DNA from: Halobacteriovoraceae bacterium
Lineage (GTDB): Bacteria > Bdellovibrionota > Bacteriovoracia > Bacteriovoracales > Bacteriovoracaceae
Length of the DNA: 64,000 nt
NCBI GenBank assembly: GCA_002713145.1
Contig: PAVS01000002.1
Span: forward strand, 62,001-126,000
Direction of reading: 5' to 3'
Shown: one piece after another, positions 32,777 through 42,321 of the stretch
Layout: each line of letters starts with the position of its first letter
Position numbering within the stretch: position 1 is the stretch's first letter
Notes under the pieces: model-generated
Told to the model about the DNA's origin: nothing
What the model saw: the letters and a program-made list of their open reading frames with translations, nothing else
Database searches by the model: none
Made by a program: the position numbers and the translations under genes

Positions 32777-33895
32777 TTATTCCTTTAATCCCAGCATTTT
32801 TGCCATCTCTTCAGGGTTATTAGAATATGACATAGCTGTCTCTGGGGTTATTATACCAGAATCCAGTCCTTTTTTTATGGACTGGTTCATTGTTACCATT
32901 TTCGTCTCTTCCTGGTTGATTTGCATCTGTGAGTAAACCTGATGAAGCTTGTCTTCTCTGATCAAGTTTCTAATAGCCGGTGTGACTCGCAAAATTTCTT
33001 GAGCCAAGTATCGCCCCCCTGTTTTCTTGGGGAGAAGTTGTTGGGCTACAACCCCTTGAAGCACAAATGATAAAAGAGTTCTTACCGGTTCTTGTTGATC
33101 CGCAGGAAAAACGTTGATAATCCTAGAGATCGTTTGAACAGTAGAGTTGGTGTGTAAGGTTCCAAAAACTAAGTGACCTGTTTCGGCAATCTCTAGGGCC
33201 GCTTCAATGGTCTCAACATCCCTAAGTTCTCCAACCAGAACAATATCTGGATCCTGACGCAAAAGAGATCTTAAGCCTTTATAAAAAGAGAGGGTGTCTA
33301 CTCCAACTTCTCTTTGGTTAACGATGGAATTTTTATGACCGTGAACAAATTCGACCGGATCTTCCAGAGTGATGATATGCCCAGCTTCAGTTGAGTTTAA
33401 TCTATCGATAATGGACGCCAGGGTGGTGGACTTACCTGAACCAGTAGGCCCAGTCACCAGCATCAATCCGTTGGAAACATCTGTCATCTCTAAAAGTACT
33501 GCGGGTAAACCTAGTGAATCAAAATCCGGGACTTGAGAAGGTATTTGTCTAAAAACCGCTGCGACTGCACCTTTGGAATAAAAGCAGTTGGCCCTAAAAC
33601 GTGCCAGCCCCTTCACTCCAAATGAGAAATCTAGCTCTAGGTTTTTTTCAAGTTCTGATCGTTGAGCTTCAGTTAAGATCTGATAGACAAGTCTTTTAGT
33701 ATCATCCGCTGTGAGTGGAGGAACTTTAACTTTTACCACCTCCCCAGAAATTCTCATCCCAGGTGCTGAACCAACTGAAATATGTAGATCGGATGCTCCG
33801 TTATCAACCATAACTTTAAAAAGCTGTTGAATCTGAATGTTCCCCACCGAGCCCGGCTTTGTTTGAGTGTGTGTTTTTGTTTGGTCACTACACAT
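32777..33895 (-). CDS. pilT: Type IV pilus retraction ATPase PilT
   Basis: A 372-residue hexameric ATPase. Walker A GPTGSGKSTTLAS (about 148), Asp box ITLEDPVEF, Walker B LRQDPDIVLVGELRD, His box FGTLHTNST, and the PilT-diagnostic C-terminal AIRNLIREDKLHQ motif that separates retraction from extension motors. Seven bases separate it from pilC. It gives twitching motility. Confidence 0.96.
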   Translation of the reverse strand: MCSDQTKTHTQTKPGSVGNIQIQQLFKVMVDNGASDLHISVGSAPGMRISGEVVKVKVPPLTADDTKRLVYQILTEAQRSELEKNLELDFSFGVKGLARFRANCFYSKGAVAAVFRQIPSQVPDFDSLGLPAVLLEMTDVSNGLMLVTGPTGSGKSTTLASIIDRLNSTEAGHIITLEDPVEFVHGHKNSIVNQREVGVDTLSFYKGLRSLLRQDPDIVLVGELRDVETIEAALEIAETGHLVFGTLHTNSTVQTISRIINVFPADQQEPVRTLLSFVLQGVVAQQLLPKKTGGRYLAQEILRVTPAIRNLIREDKLHQVYSQMQINQEETKMVTMNQSIKKGLDSGIITPETAMSYSNNPEEMAKMLGLKE

Positions 33896-33906
33896 AAGCT
33901 TTTCCT

Positions 33907-35580
33907 TTAATCACTATCGGAAGCTGAATTATTAAGAGCTTCTTCAATCGTTGTTAATCCTTGAGCGACTTTTGTCAGCGCACTCATTCTCAGAGACTTC
34001 ATCCCATCTTTAATCGCTTGTGCTTTAATCTCATCTGCATTAGCACTTTTTAAAACAAGATCGCGAATTTTTGAATTCACATCTAAGACTTCATAAATGG
34101 CGAGCCTGCCTTTATAACCTGTTCCTCCACAGACTTCACAACCTGCACCATGATACACCTTAAGTTTATGAGCCGAGGCGGGTGCAAAGCCACAAGCAAT
34201 AAGTGATTCAGGATCAACCTTCACCACTTCACGACAGCTAATACAAATTTTTCGACACAGTCTTTGTGCCACCACGACATTTAAAGCAGCAACAACAAGA
34301 AAAGGTTCAATCCCCATATTAAGGAGACGAGTGATAGTACTGGCCGAATCGTTCGTATGCAGCGTGGATAAAACCATATGTCCTGTCAGGGCAGCTTCAA
34401 CTGCAATTTCACCGACCTCTAAATCTCGAATCTCCCCAACCATAATGATGTCAGGATCCTGTCTCAAAAAAGCTTTTAGTGAGGAGGCAAACGTCAGCCC
34501 TACTTCCCGCCTTACGTTGACTTGATTGATTCCTTCTAAGTTAAACTCACAAGGATCTTCAGCGGTAGAAATATTGGTATCTTCAGTATTTAATTCTGCC
34601 ATGGCTGAATATAGAGTTGTGGTTTTACCGGAACCTGTCGGCCCTGTAACTAAAACCATCCCATAAGGATTGTGAATCCCTTTTTGGAAGACTTTTAATT
34701 GGCCAGGTTCAAAACCAAGCTTAGTCATATCAAGCTGAAGATTAGATTGATCAAGCAGTCTCAAAACAATTTTTTCACCAAAAAGAGTGGGGAGCGAAGA
34801 AACCCGGTAATCAATAGGCTTACCACCAATGGCCAATTTGATTCTTCCATCTTGGGGTTTTCTTTTCTCTGAAATATCCATGCTGGCCATAATTTTCATT
34901 CTAGAGAGAACTGGAAGCATGATGGATTTTGGGGGCCTAGCCACTTCAATTAATGCCCCATCCATTCTAAAGCGCACTCTAAAACTTTTCTCATAAGGCT
35001 CTAAGTGAATATCAGATGCCTTTTTAACAAAGGCCTCTGCAAGAATTCTATTTACAAACGTCACGACGTCTTGACCAATATCTTCGGCTTTTACATCTTC
35101 ATCTAAATCTTGACTGGATTTAATCTCAACAATAGTACCAATCAATTCTTCTACCGAATCTTCAACTTTAGCGAAAAGCTTTCGCCAGGAAGATAAATTC
35201 GTAAGAATAAATTCAACGGGTCTTTTTAATTCCATCCCCAATTCTTTGGTACTGCGAACAATAACGGTGGGGTCATAGGTGGCCAGGGTTACTTTGGAAC
35301 CCGTCACTTGGATCGGTATGGCCCTATGTTTAAGAACACTTTTTTTTCTTAAAGTTTTAATGGTGTCACTGGTGACCTTGGCATTTTTAAGATCGATATA
35401 AGTGAGCTTATAGCGCTCTGAAATTAATTTAGCGAATTTATTTTCATCGAAATGAGGCATATCGAGTAATTCAAATTCAGTGACCTCATCCTCGTCTTTA
35501 CTCATAGTAAGACGGCGCACTTCTTTGAGTGTTGCGATACCGTTATCTGTTAACAATTTAAGAAATTGCTCTCTTACCAT
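33907..35580 (-). CDS. pilB: Type IV pilus extension ATPase PilB
   Basis: A 557-residue GspE/PilB ATPase. N-terminal MshEN-like domain (about 1-140), then the N2D and C-terminal ATPase domains: Walker A GPTGSGKTTTLYSA (about 318), Asp box STAEDPCEF, Walker B LRQDPDIIMVGEIRD, His box STLHTNDSASTITRL. The tetracysteine zinc element CRKICISC...CEVCGGTG (about 445-480) is characteristic of PilB and absent from PilT. The region 53 bases upstream, after aroE, shows no terminator and only a poor promoter candidate, so it may be read from the moxR operon. Confidence 0.96.
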   Translation of the reverse strand: MVREQFLKLLTDNGIATLKEVRRLTMSKDEDEVTEFELLDMPHFDENKFAKLISERYKLTYIDLKNAKVTSDTIKTLRKKSVLKHRAIPIQVTGSKVTLATYDPTVIVRSTKELGMELKRPVEFILTNLSSWRKLFAKVEDSVEELIGTIVEIKSSQDLDEDVKAEDIGQDVVTFVNRILAEAFVKKASDIHLEPYEKSFRVRFRMDGALIEVARPPKSIMLPVLSRMKIMASMDISEKRKPQDGRIKLAIGGKPIDYRVSSLPTLFGEKIVLRLLDQSNLQLDMTKLGFEPGQLKVFQKGIHNPYGMVLVTGPTGSGKTTTLYSAMAELNTEDTNISTAEDPCEFNLEGINQVNVRREVGLTFASSLKAFLRQDPDIIMVGEIRDLEVGEIAVEAALTGHMVLSTLHTNDSASTITRLLNMGIEPFLVVAALNVVVAQRLCRKICISCREVVKVDPESLIACGFAPASAHKLKVYHGAGCEVCGGTGYKGRLAIYEVLDVNSKIRDLVLKSANADEIKAQAIKDGMKSLRMSALTKVAQGLTTIEEALNNSASDSD

Positions 35581-35633
35581 AAAATATTTCCTTCACTAAA
35601 GTATCGGAAATACATTGTGCAAATTTAGCGGCT

Positions 35634-36305
35634 TTAAAAATTCCAGAAACTTAGGGCATATTTTGCTTGTAAAACAAGTAAGCCTATTCCATCAATATAA
35701 AGAGAATCCTGTGCACGAACGAATTGAGCATTATGCTCAAGCTTATAATTCAAATCCCAGAAGACATAACGAGCATTGCTTTGAATATGGAATTGATATT
35801 CTCTGGCACAGGCATTAATAATAAGAGTTTTTTTATCAGGTAAAATTTCAGACTCTATGAGATGTAAATTCTGAGCTCGTCTTGAGAATTGAGAATAATT
35901 TATACTTTTATGCTCCAGTAAAACCTTAAGCAAATTGGCCATCACCCCATCACCTAAAATAAGAATATTTTCAAAAGAGTGTTTATCCTCAAGTTCTGTA
36001 AGGATTTCTTCACAAGCAAGATAATCTGTATTCGTACCGATAAAACCATCGCCTACTTTTTTAATGACGTTTACACCTTCAACCTTTGACTCATTACGAG
36101 TGAGCTCAGGTAAAAATTTTTTCTTATAGGGGGCTGTGATATTAATGCCATCATAAACCTTAAATAAATCTTCTAAGAGAGGAATATCAGCATTGTTTTG
36201 ATAATCCAGTAGATCATACTGGTGCTTTTTATTTAAAATCTCTTGATAGATCTTAGGAGACTGAGAATGAGAGATATCTTTACCAATCAGAGCAAGTTTA
36301 AGCAT
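35634..36305 (-). CDS. aroE: Shikimate dehydrogenase-like protein
   Basis: About 223 residues, shorter than E. coli AroE (272). Family motifs are present: substrate-binding SHSQSP near the N-terminus, GINITAPYKKKF with the catalytic Lys, GTNTDY with the catalytic Asp, and C-terminal DGIGLLVLQAKYAL. The nucleotide-binding loop is degenerate (ILGDGVMANLL instead of the usual GAGGAS), so cofactor preference is unclear. The ATG at 36305 overlaps the ribF stop by 8 bases and is preferred over an upstream start at 36344. Probably makes shikimate from 3-dehydroshikimate, after aroQ in the pathway. Confidence 0.85.
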   Translation of the reverse strand: MLKLALIGKDISHSQSPKIYQEILNKKHQYDLLDYQNNADIPLLEDLFKVYDGINITAPYKKKFLPELTRNESKVEGVNVIKKVGDGFIGTNTDYLACEEILTELEDKHSFENILILGDGVMANLLKVLLEHKSINYSQFSRRAQNLHLIESEILPDKKTLIINACAREYQFHIQSNARYVFWDLNYKLEHNAQFVRAQDSLYIDGIGLLVLQAKYALSFWNF

Positions 36306-37215
36306 AATCTTTTCTCGCCTGGACATCACTTTTGATTTGTTCAAGTAAAGCTTGTTTGGATTGAAAGTTCATCTCTTCTCTATGATAGTTCAGAAACTCT
36401 ACTGTTATATTTGCAGTATACAGTGTTTGAGAAAAATTAAGTAAAAAAGTTTCGACTCTTTTCTCTCCATGATCGACAACTGTAGGACTATGGCCAATAT
36501 TTGTGATGGAGTCATACCATTCATTATCGACAAGAGTTTTTGTAAAATACACACCTGATTTAGGAGTGATGAGTTGGTGATTCCATGAAAGGTTAGCGGT
36601 GGGCACCAATTCTTTATTGCCTACACCAAGTCCCCGGATAACTTCGCCACTTAAGGAATAATTTCTTCCTAAATAGAGACTGGCCCTCTTTACATCGCCT
36701 GCTTCTAAGCACTCACGTATCAGAGTAGAAGAGCAAACATTATTGTCAATCTCCCAACGTTTTTCTTGATAAACCTGAAGATGGTGGCAACAACTCTTAA
36801 GTAACTTATAAGCGTCTTCTTTGCCCATGCCTAGAGCAAAATCATGCCCTAAATGAATGGCCTGCATATATTTATTATCTTCAAAATATTCAGAGATAAA
36901 TTCTTTTGCGCTTGTACTTTGAATCTCTTCAGTGAAAGGAAGTTCAAAAATATAATCCACGCCCATTATTTTAAGTTCCTGGATTTTCGTTTCGTAATCC
37001 ATAAGAAGAAAATTGGTAAGCTTCGGATCAAAGAAAATTTTTGGATGAGGCTTAAAAGTCAAAACACAAGTCTTAAGAGAATTCTTACGAGCATTTTCCA
37101 AAAAATGAGAAAGGAGCTTTTGATGACCCACATGGAGACCATCGAAATTACCAACGGCGAGAATAAAGTTTTCTTGTATCGCCTTAAATGCTGCTAAGTT
37201 GGTAATCAGATTCAT
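36298..37215 (-). CDS. ribF: Bifunctional riboflavin kinase / FAD synthetase
   Basis: A 305-residue RibF. The N-terminal adenylyltransferase half has VGNFDGLHVGHQKLL (nucleotidyltransferase HxGH motif) and CSSTLIRECLEAGD. The C-terminal kinase half has RGLGVGNKELVPTANL and GVYFTKTLVD, then VETFLLNF. It converts riboflavin to FMN and FAD. The start overlaps the 3' end of batD by 32 bases. Confidence 0.95.
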   Translation of the reverse strand: MNLITNLAAFKAIQENFILAVGNFDGLHVGHQKLLSHFLENARKNSLKTCVLTFKPHPKIFFDPKLTNFLLMDYETKIQELKIMGVDYIFELPFTEEIQSTSAKEFISEYFEDNKYMQAIHLGHDFALGMGKEDAYKLLKSCCHHLQVYQEKRWEIDNNVCSSTLIRECLEAGDVKRASLYLGRNYSLSGEVIRGLGVGNKELVPTANLSWNHQLITPKSGVYFTKTLVDNEWYDSITNIGHSPTVVDHGEKRVETFLLNFSQTLYTANITVEFLNYHREEMNFQSKQALLEQIKSDVQARKDYA

Positions 37216-38881
37216 AAGTTTTCTTTTTCAAAAGCTTTTCTACCGCCTGGAAGTGTTTCTTTTGAATTTCTATCCTTCTTTTGTCTTTTCTACCTTTATA
37301 ATCCTCGTTAAACAAGTGCACCAGGCTAATAAGATACTGTTTTGAATCCTTAGGAAGCTGACTTTCTTCAATCACTTTTTGCATATTATCACCTGAACCA
37401 AGCTTTTGAACGACTTGATAAAAAAGAGAATAATCAAGCCCTCTTTTATAGATCGTTTCAAACAAGTTCATATTTCTATTTCTAAGAGATTGAAATTGTT
37501 TGATGGCGAGATAAGTCAAAAAAAGGATCAACAAAGTTCCAATCAAGATTAAGAGATGTTTAGAATAAAAAACAAAAGAATTGATTCCTTTATAAAGGGG
37601 TGCAAAAACTCTTGAGGGTTTTTGCTGTAAATCACTCACTATGGGAGCTGTGCTCTCATCTTTTGGAGAAACCTCATTTTTTGTTATAGGTGTAGGACTT
37701 TGCCCAAAGCCCACCACTTCCAGAGGTCCAAAATCAATAAGCTCTTCTCGAAATTCTCCCGTCTCAGGATCAAAATAAACAAAACTCAGCTCTTTTTGAG
37801 GTATACTGACATCACCGCGTCCTAAATATGTATACTCGAAAGTTTTAATGGCAGTGAAATCTTGATTTATTTTGAGATCACTACTTGTTTCAAATTCTTC
37901 AATATTTGTGGCTTGGATTATTTTTGGAGGATCATAAAGTTCTAGCGCACCTTCTCCTTCAACTTGAAATTGTAATTCGATAGGCTCATTGGCCAAAAAT
38001 TTCTGTTTATTGAGCACGAGCTTAAAATTGTGTTTCCCCACCAGACCAGAAAAGTTTTTTGGCATATTAGCCGCGGGTACCGGCAGAATCTCAAGTTTAA
38101 TCTGCTTACTTCTTACCGAGCGCTTTTTCGTTCTTCCAAATGCAATTCCAAAGCCATAGCGGGTAGAACTTGAAGAGCGATCAGAATAAACCACATTTAA
38201 AGACAAAGGATCTATAAAATAGGTGCCTGCATCAGGAGCAAAAAGCTGAGCGGTATAAATCACTCTTCGAATATAAGTTCTTCCTTGAAAGCTTACCCGT
38301 TCAGGTATCATTTTTTCCTGATGATAGCGCTTCATAAATTTTCCAAGTTTTGGAAACTTGAGAACATCAAAAGAGCTCACAGGATATTCTTCAGCGGCAT
38401 AGAGGTAATAACGAGTGAGGATAGATTCTCCGGCATAAAATTGTTCTTTATCTACTTCGGCCCTGACAAACATATCCAGTGGTCTTCGTGCATTTTGCAG
38501 AACACGTATATTAATATTTTTATGCTTAAGCTCTTCACCTGCAAAATTTACTCGAATTTTTCTTAAAAAGGCATAGCCAGAGCTAGGGGCTACCATTGAG
38601 TATTTGATGGATAGTTTGCGCTCAAAACTCATCTTTCCATTAATAAATGTCGTACGAGTCGATACCGAAGGGTCACCTTTTGATAAGACTTCCACACCAA
38701 TAGGCTCAAAACTTATACTAGGTTCTTCATTAATATCTTTGTCAGTACTTATTTCAAATTCCACTTCAAAGGCATCATTGTATACTGGCTCTTTAGGGCT
38801 GACCTTAACATCCAAATCCGACGCATTTGCAAGTGCCATAAATAACATCATGAGAATCATCAATAATTTATTCACTACCAA
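37184..38881 (-). CDS. batD: BatD-like oxygen-tolerance membrane protein
   Basis: A 565-residue protein: signal peptide (LLMILMMLFMALANA), several Ig-like beta domains (about 20-400) including PVYNDAFEVEFEIS and FYAGESILTRYYLY, a single membrane helix (about 445-468, HLLILIGTLLILFLTYLAI) and a cytosolic tail of about 95 residues with basic clusters. This is the BatD architecture. Bat proteins form a membrane complex with MoxR ATPases and are linked to oxidative or envelope-stress resistance in Bacteroides and related work. It overlaps the batB-like gene by 7 bases. Confidence 0.88.
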   Translation of the reverse strand: MVVNKLLMILMMLFMALANASDLDVKVSPKEPVYNDAFEVEFEISTDKDINEEPSISFEPIGVEVLSKGDPSVSTRTTFINGKMSFERKLSIKYSMVAPSSGYAFLRKIRVNFAGEELKHKNINIRVLQNARRPLDMFVRAEVDKEQFYAGESILTRYYLYAAEEYPVSSFDVLKFPKLGKFMKRYHQEKMIPERVSFQGRTYIRRVIYTAQLFAPDAGTYFIDPLSLNVVYSDRSSSSTRYGFGIAFGRTKKRSVRSKQIKLEILPVPAANMPKNFSGLVGKHNFKLVLNKQKFLANEPIELQFQVEGEGALELYDPPKIIQATNIEEFETSSDLKINQDFTAIKTFEYTYLGRGDVSIPQKELSFVYFDPETGEFREELIDFGPLEVVGFGQSPTPITKNEVSPKDESTAPIVSDLQQKPSRVFAPLYKGINSFVFYSKHLLILIGTLLILFLTYLAIKQFQSLRNRNMNLFETIYKRGLDYSLFYQVVQKLGSGDNMQKVIEESQLPKDSKQYLISLVHLFNEDYKGRKDKRRIEIQKKHFQAVEKLLKKKTYESDYQLSSI

Positions 38882-40608
38882 TCCTTTTGATCTCTACTTT
38901 TACGTTCTGTTGTTCCTGAATCAATCACTTTCTTTTGAAGGTTATTATCATCACTCATAAGTTGCTTGAGTATTGCTGGTACTTTCTTTTTGGGGACTTT
39001 CTGATCCTCTTTACCAGACTCTTGTTTTTTCTTTTGATCTTTTTGATCCTGCTGATTTTTATTTTGTTGCTCTTCTTTCTTGTCACCGTCTTGGGAATCC
39101 GATTGGTCTTGATCATTTTTTTTCTGATCTTTACTTTGCCCACCTTGTTGATTCTTATTATTTTGATCCTGATCTTTATTATCTTTTTGATCTTCAGAGT
39201 CTTTCCCTCCTTGCCCACCACTTTGTTGTTTGAGGGCAAGGAGAACATTTTTATGGATCGCGAGTTTAAAATCTTCTTTACCTTCGAAGTCATTAGCCTG
39301 ATCCAAGAGCACCAATAAATCACGCATGCGCTCAATTCCTTGTTTACGGTCTTTGGCCATAATTTGGGCTACGGCAAAATTAAGCTGATCAAGGAGCTCC
39401 TCTGGCTTCAATGATTCAGAGAGTATTTCCTGATACAATTGTTTAGAGAGCAAGGGAAAACCATCTTTTAAAAGATGATAACTAAGAGCAGTTTGACCTT
39501 CAAAGGGAAGTTCCCCTGCAGCCAGCTGTTCTTCCAAAGACAATGTTTTCTCAGACTTCACAGGCTCTTTCTCTTTTTCTGGCTCCGGAGCTGACTCTTG
39601 CGCTGATAAAGAGAAACTAAAAATGAGAAGCAGCGCTGGAACTAAACTTCTAAAATATTTAAGAACAATCGATAAGATAAGACAGATGACACCGGGAACC
39701 AGAAGGTAGTTCGCCAGAATGGGACGAATTCGAAATTCTTGCTCTGATTGTTTGATATCGCTCATTCGATTAAAAAAGTTAATGATCTGTTCAGTGGGAA
39801 GAGAATAAGAAGTGGCAATCCAATATTTAAAATTTTTAATCTTCTCTCCTAAACTTTTTATAAATTTCTCATCTAGCTTAGTGATGACGATTTCCCCCTG
39901 ATGTCTTTTGTTTCCCATTGAAACTCCTCTCGAATTTCTAATGGGAATAGGAGCGCCTTTTCTAGTCCCTATACCCACAACTCCAACAGAAACGGTGTCA
40001 GGAACTTTAATATCTAGTCCAAACTCTGTTTCCTCAGCATCGGTAAAAATAAGAATATTTCCTAGCACTTCATCAGATGAATTGAGAAAATATTGAATCG
40101 ATTCTTGAAGCGCCTGGGCCAAACCTGTTCCCCCTCGCTTTAAGTCTAGTTCCTCTAAACTATCAAGCCTCGCATTGACTAAATCCATATCTTCGGTAAA
40201 GGGAACAATCCTTTTTTGGGTATCCGAGAATACAACCAATGAGACTTTTTGTCCCACTGCTTTTTTTATATAATGCTTTACTAATAATAGGGCTTTTGAA
40301 AATCGATTGGGTCTTACATCTTCAGCAAGCATACTGGCTGAGCTGTCTACCAATATAATTGTTTTCTGCTCAACCTTACTCCCCTTAACTCTTTTCTCAG
40401 GTCCTCTTAAGTCCATTAAGGCCAAAAGAATAAGACTGATCCCTACAAGATGAAGAGCAAGGGATAGCTTTGTCCATAAGGAGCGACGATAAAACCAATG
40501 GTCTTTAATCCATTGGTAAAACTTTTCAGTAAGTCTAAAATAAAATAAACAATAGAAGACTATAGCGATGGTGATAGGGATGATATATTCCAGATGCATA
40601 AACTTCAT
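38875..40608 (-). CDS. batB: BatB-BatC fusion: VWA domain membrane protein with TPR and low-complexity tail
   Basis: A 577-residue protein. Two N-terminal membrane helices flank a VWA domain (about 80-265) with MIDAS motif VDSSASM and the Thr/Asp positions RGGTGLAQAL and IFTDAEETE; a third helix pair follows near 300-340. After it come about 90 residues of TPR-like helices, then a run of about 90 residues made mainly of Gln, Lys, Asp, Asn and Gly (about 460-550), then a short conserved-looking end. In other genomes BatB and BatC (TPR) are usually separate genes; here they appear fused. It overlaps batA by 4 bases. Confidence 0.85.
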   Translation of the reverse strand: MKFMHLEYIIPITIAIVFYCLFYFRLTEKFYQWIKDHWFYRRSLWTKLSLALHLVGISLILLALMDLRGPEKRVKGSKVEQKTIILVDSSASMLAEDVRPNRFSKALLLVKHYIKKAVGQKVSLVVFSDTQKRIVPFTEDMDLVNARLDSLEELDLKRGGTGLAQALQESIQYFLNSSDEVLGNILIFTDAEETEFGLDIKVPDTVSVGVVGIGTRKGAPIPIRNSRGVSMGNKRHQGEIVITKLDEKFIKSLGEKIKNFKYWIATSYSLPTEQIINFFNRMSDIKQSEQEFRIRPILANYLLVPGVICLILSIVLKYFRSLVPALLLIFSFSLSAQESAPEPEKEKEPVKSEKTLSLEEQLAAGELPFEGQTALSYHLLKDGFPLLSKQLYQEILSESLKPEELLDQLNFAVAQIMAKDRKQGIERMRDLLVLLDQANDFEGKEDFKLAIHKNVLLALKQQSGGQGGKDSEDQKDNKDQDQNNKNQQGGQSKDQKKNDQDQSDSQDGDKKEEQQNKNQQDQKDQKKKQESGKEDQKVPKKKVPAILKQLMSDDNNLQKKVIDSGTTERKSRDQKDW

Positions 40609-41579
40609 GCCACCTCCCTTAAAACAAACCGTCTTATACCTTCAGAGAAAACAAAACAAATGCCACCCCAAAAAAGATAAATAAAAAAGAGTTCATCATA
40701 AACAACTTGAGACTGATTAAGGATTTTTGTTTTTTCAAGTTTTTGTATCTCTTCTAGGATCTCACTGAGATTACCCTCTGTTTCAGCTAGATAGCTTTTT
40801 CCACCCGTTAAATCAGAGATATCTTGTAATGTTTTTAAATCAATGGATCCACCAGGTATCGCTTGATACTGCTGTTGCCCAAAACTATCTTTCCCAATGG
40901 GTAGCCTCGCATTTTTGTGCGTCCCCAATCCGATAGTATAAACTTTTATATTAAAGTCTTTAGCCATTTCAGCTGCTTGCATTGGAGTGAGATTCCCCAC
41001 GTTATTGACCCCATCAGTGAGAAGAACAATAACTTTATTTTTTGTATCACTATTTTGTGCCCGCCCCACAGCTAGGGCCAGGGCATCACCAATATTCGTT
41101 CCACTCCCTAAAAAACCAATTCTAATATCAGAGAGCACTTGATCTATTAAGTGAGGGTCTGTTGTCAGCGGAAGCATTGTGTAAACTCGCTCGGAGAAAA
41201 TAATCACCCCCAATCGATCTGTGGGTCTGAGAGAAGCAAAGTCACGTAGTTTTTGTTTAGCGACTTCTAATCGATTCGGCCTGAGATCATCCGCGAGCAT
41301 TGAACGGGAAACATCCACCACCAAGAACACATCATTGACTTCAATATTTCCAGGCAGATGTTTTAAAGGTTTTCTCGGTCCTGTCATGGCATAACTGATG
41401 AGTAAAATTCCCAACACACCGAGGGCATAGTTACCTAACCTTAGAATATTGGTGTGAGTCTTTTTAATTTTTTTGGGCAGCACTAAGATAGGTTTTTTGA
41501 ACAAACTCCAATACTCAAAAGACCATACGATCAACAAAATAATTCCTAATGAAGCATATTCCAATGAACTATATTCCAT
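40605..41579 (-). CDS. batA: BatA-like VWA domain membrane protein
   Basis: A 324-residue protein with two N-terminal membrane helices (about 8-25 and 50-68), a VWA domain with intact MIDAS motif VVDVSRSMLADDLRPNRL, GSGTNIGDALALA and LLTDGVNN, and a C-terminal membrane helix (about 295-315). This is the BatA layout. It sits in the moxR-DUF58-x-batA-batB-batD order commonly seen for these stress operons, with an 11-base overlap with the gene before it. Confidence 0.92.
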   Translation of the reverse strand: MEYSSLEYASLGIILLIVWSFEYWSLFKKPILVLPKKIKKTHTNILRLGNYALGVLGILLISYAMTGPRKPLKHLPGNIEVNDVFLVVDVSRSMLADDLRPNRLEVAKQKLRDFASLRPTDRLGVIIFSERVYTMLPLTTDPHLIDQVLSDIRIGFLGSGTNIGDALALAVGRAQNSDTKNKVIVLLTDGVNNVGNLTPMQAAEMAKDFNIKVYTIGLGTHKNARLPIGKDSFGQQQYQAIPGGSIDLKTLQDISDLTGGKSYLAETEGNLSEILEEIQKLEKTKILNQSQVVYDELFFIYLFWGGICFVFSEGIRRFVLREVA

Positions 41580-42321
41580 CGCTCACCTGTGAATTCATAA
41601 GTTTTTCTTTTGCTTTAAGAACTTGGGATAAATCTGTTTCATCCCATTGCGGTTTATATTGAATTTCATTTAATGTTTTATTATATCGCTTGAGACTGAC
41701 TCCAAGATCGAGATAATTTTTGATCTCTTTTCTTCTTTTATAGATTTCTTCTAATTCTTCTCTTGTTTTGGCGGTTTTGATGAGGGTTAATAACTCACTG
41801 GTAATTCTTACCCTGCGCTCTTTTAGTTTTTTCTTAAAGATTCGATCCGGTCTCGTTTTTAAATAAAACAGCAAGATAATTAATACGACGGCAAAAGCGA
41901 TGATATACCAAAAAAGGTAAGACTTTGGTGGGACATAATCTTTTTTCATTAAAGTGAATTCTTGTGCCATGCGATTTTTATCTGTCTCAATTGCAAATTC
42001 ATTGAGTTTAAATTTAAATGGTTTTTCCTCTGCATTAGGCGCAGGGGGCACAGGGTCTGCGAGAAAGACTTCTATTGAATACAATTGAGATGTCATTTTT
42101 TTAAAGTCTAGGAGATAAATCTGTTTTTGGATAAATGTGTGCTTGTATGGCTCAAGCTCTGCAGGAGACAAGGTGGTCTCTAACTCCAGCTGAACCAGAT
42201 CTCCATTTTTCACTTGCTCTTGGGAAGTCTTACTAATCGTGCCTAGGCTAGCTTCATCCGCTGCCCAAGTCATATGAGTCATAACTAAAATAAATATAAG
42301 AAGATACTTATAACATTTCAC
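41569..42321 (-). CDS. Membrane-anchored accessory protein of the Bat operon
   Basis: About 250 residues: signal peptide (YKYLLIFILVMTHMTWA), a periplasmic beta-rich part of about 110 residues, one membrane helix (YLFWYIIAFAVVLIILLFYL) and a basic, helical cytosolic tail (about 155-250). The layout resembles the DUF4381-type protein often found between DUF58 and batA, but no diagnostic motif is seen. The GTG at 42321 is chosen as start because it places the signal peptide at the N-terminus with GGAG about 10 bases upstream. An ATG at 42354 would add 11 hydrophilic residues and lie deeper in the DUF58 gene. Confidence 0.72.
   Translation of the reverse strand: MKCYKYLLIFILVMTHMTWAADEASLGTISKTSQEQVKNGDLVQLELETTLSPAELEPYKHTFIQKQIYLLDFKKMTSQLYSIEVFLADPVPPAPNAEEKPFKFKLNEFAIETDKNRMAQEFTLMKKDYVPPKSYLFWYIIAFAVVLIILLFYLKTRPDRIFKKKLKERRVRITSELLTLIKTAKTREELEEIYKRRKEIKNYLDLGVSLKRYNKTLNEIQYKPQWDETDLSQVLKAKEKLMNSQVSDGI

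Noticed and set aside
38935..39335. Long overlapping frames on both strands opposite the batB tail
   Set aside because: They are shadows of the Gln/Lys/Asp-rich low-complexity tract of the batB-batC fusion; their products are repetitive Leu/Ile/Phe or Lys/Ile strings without ribosome sites.
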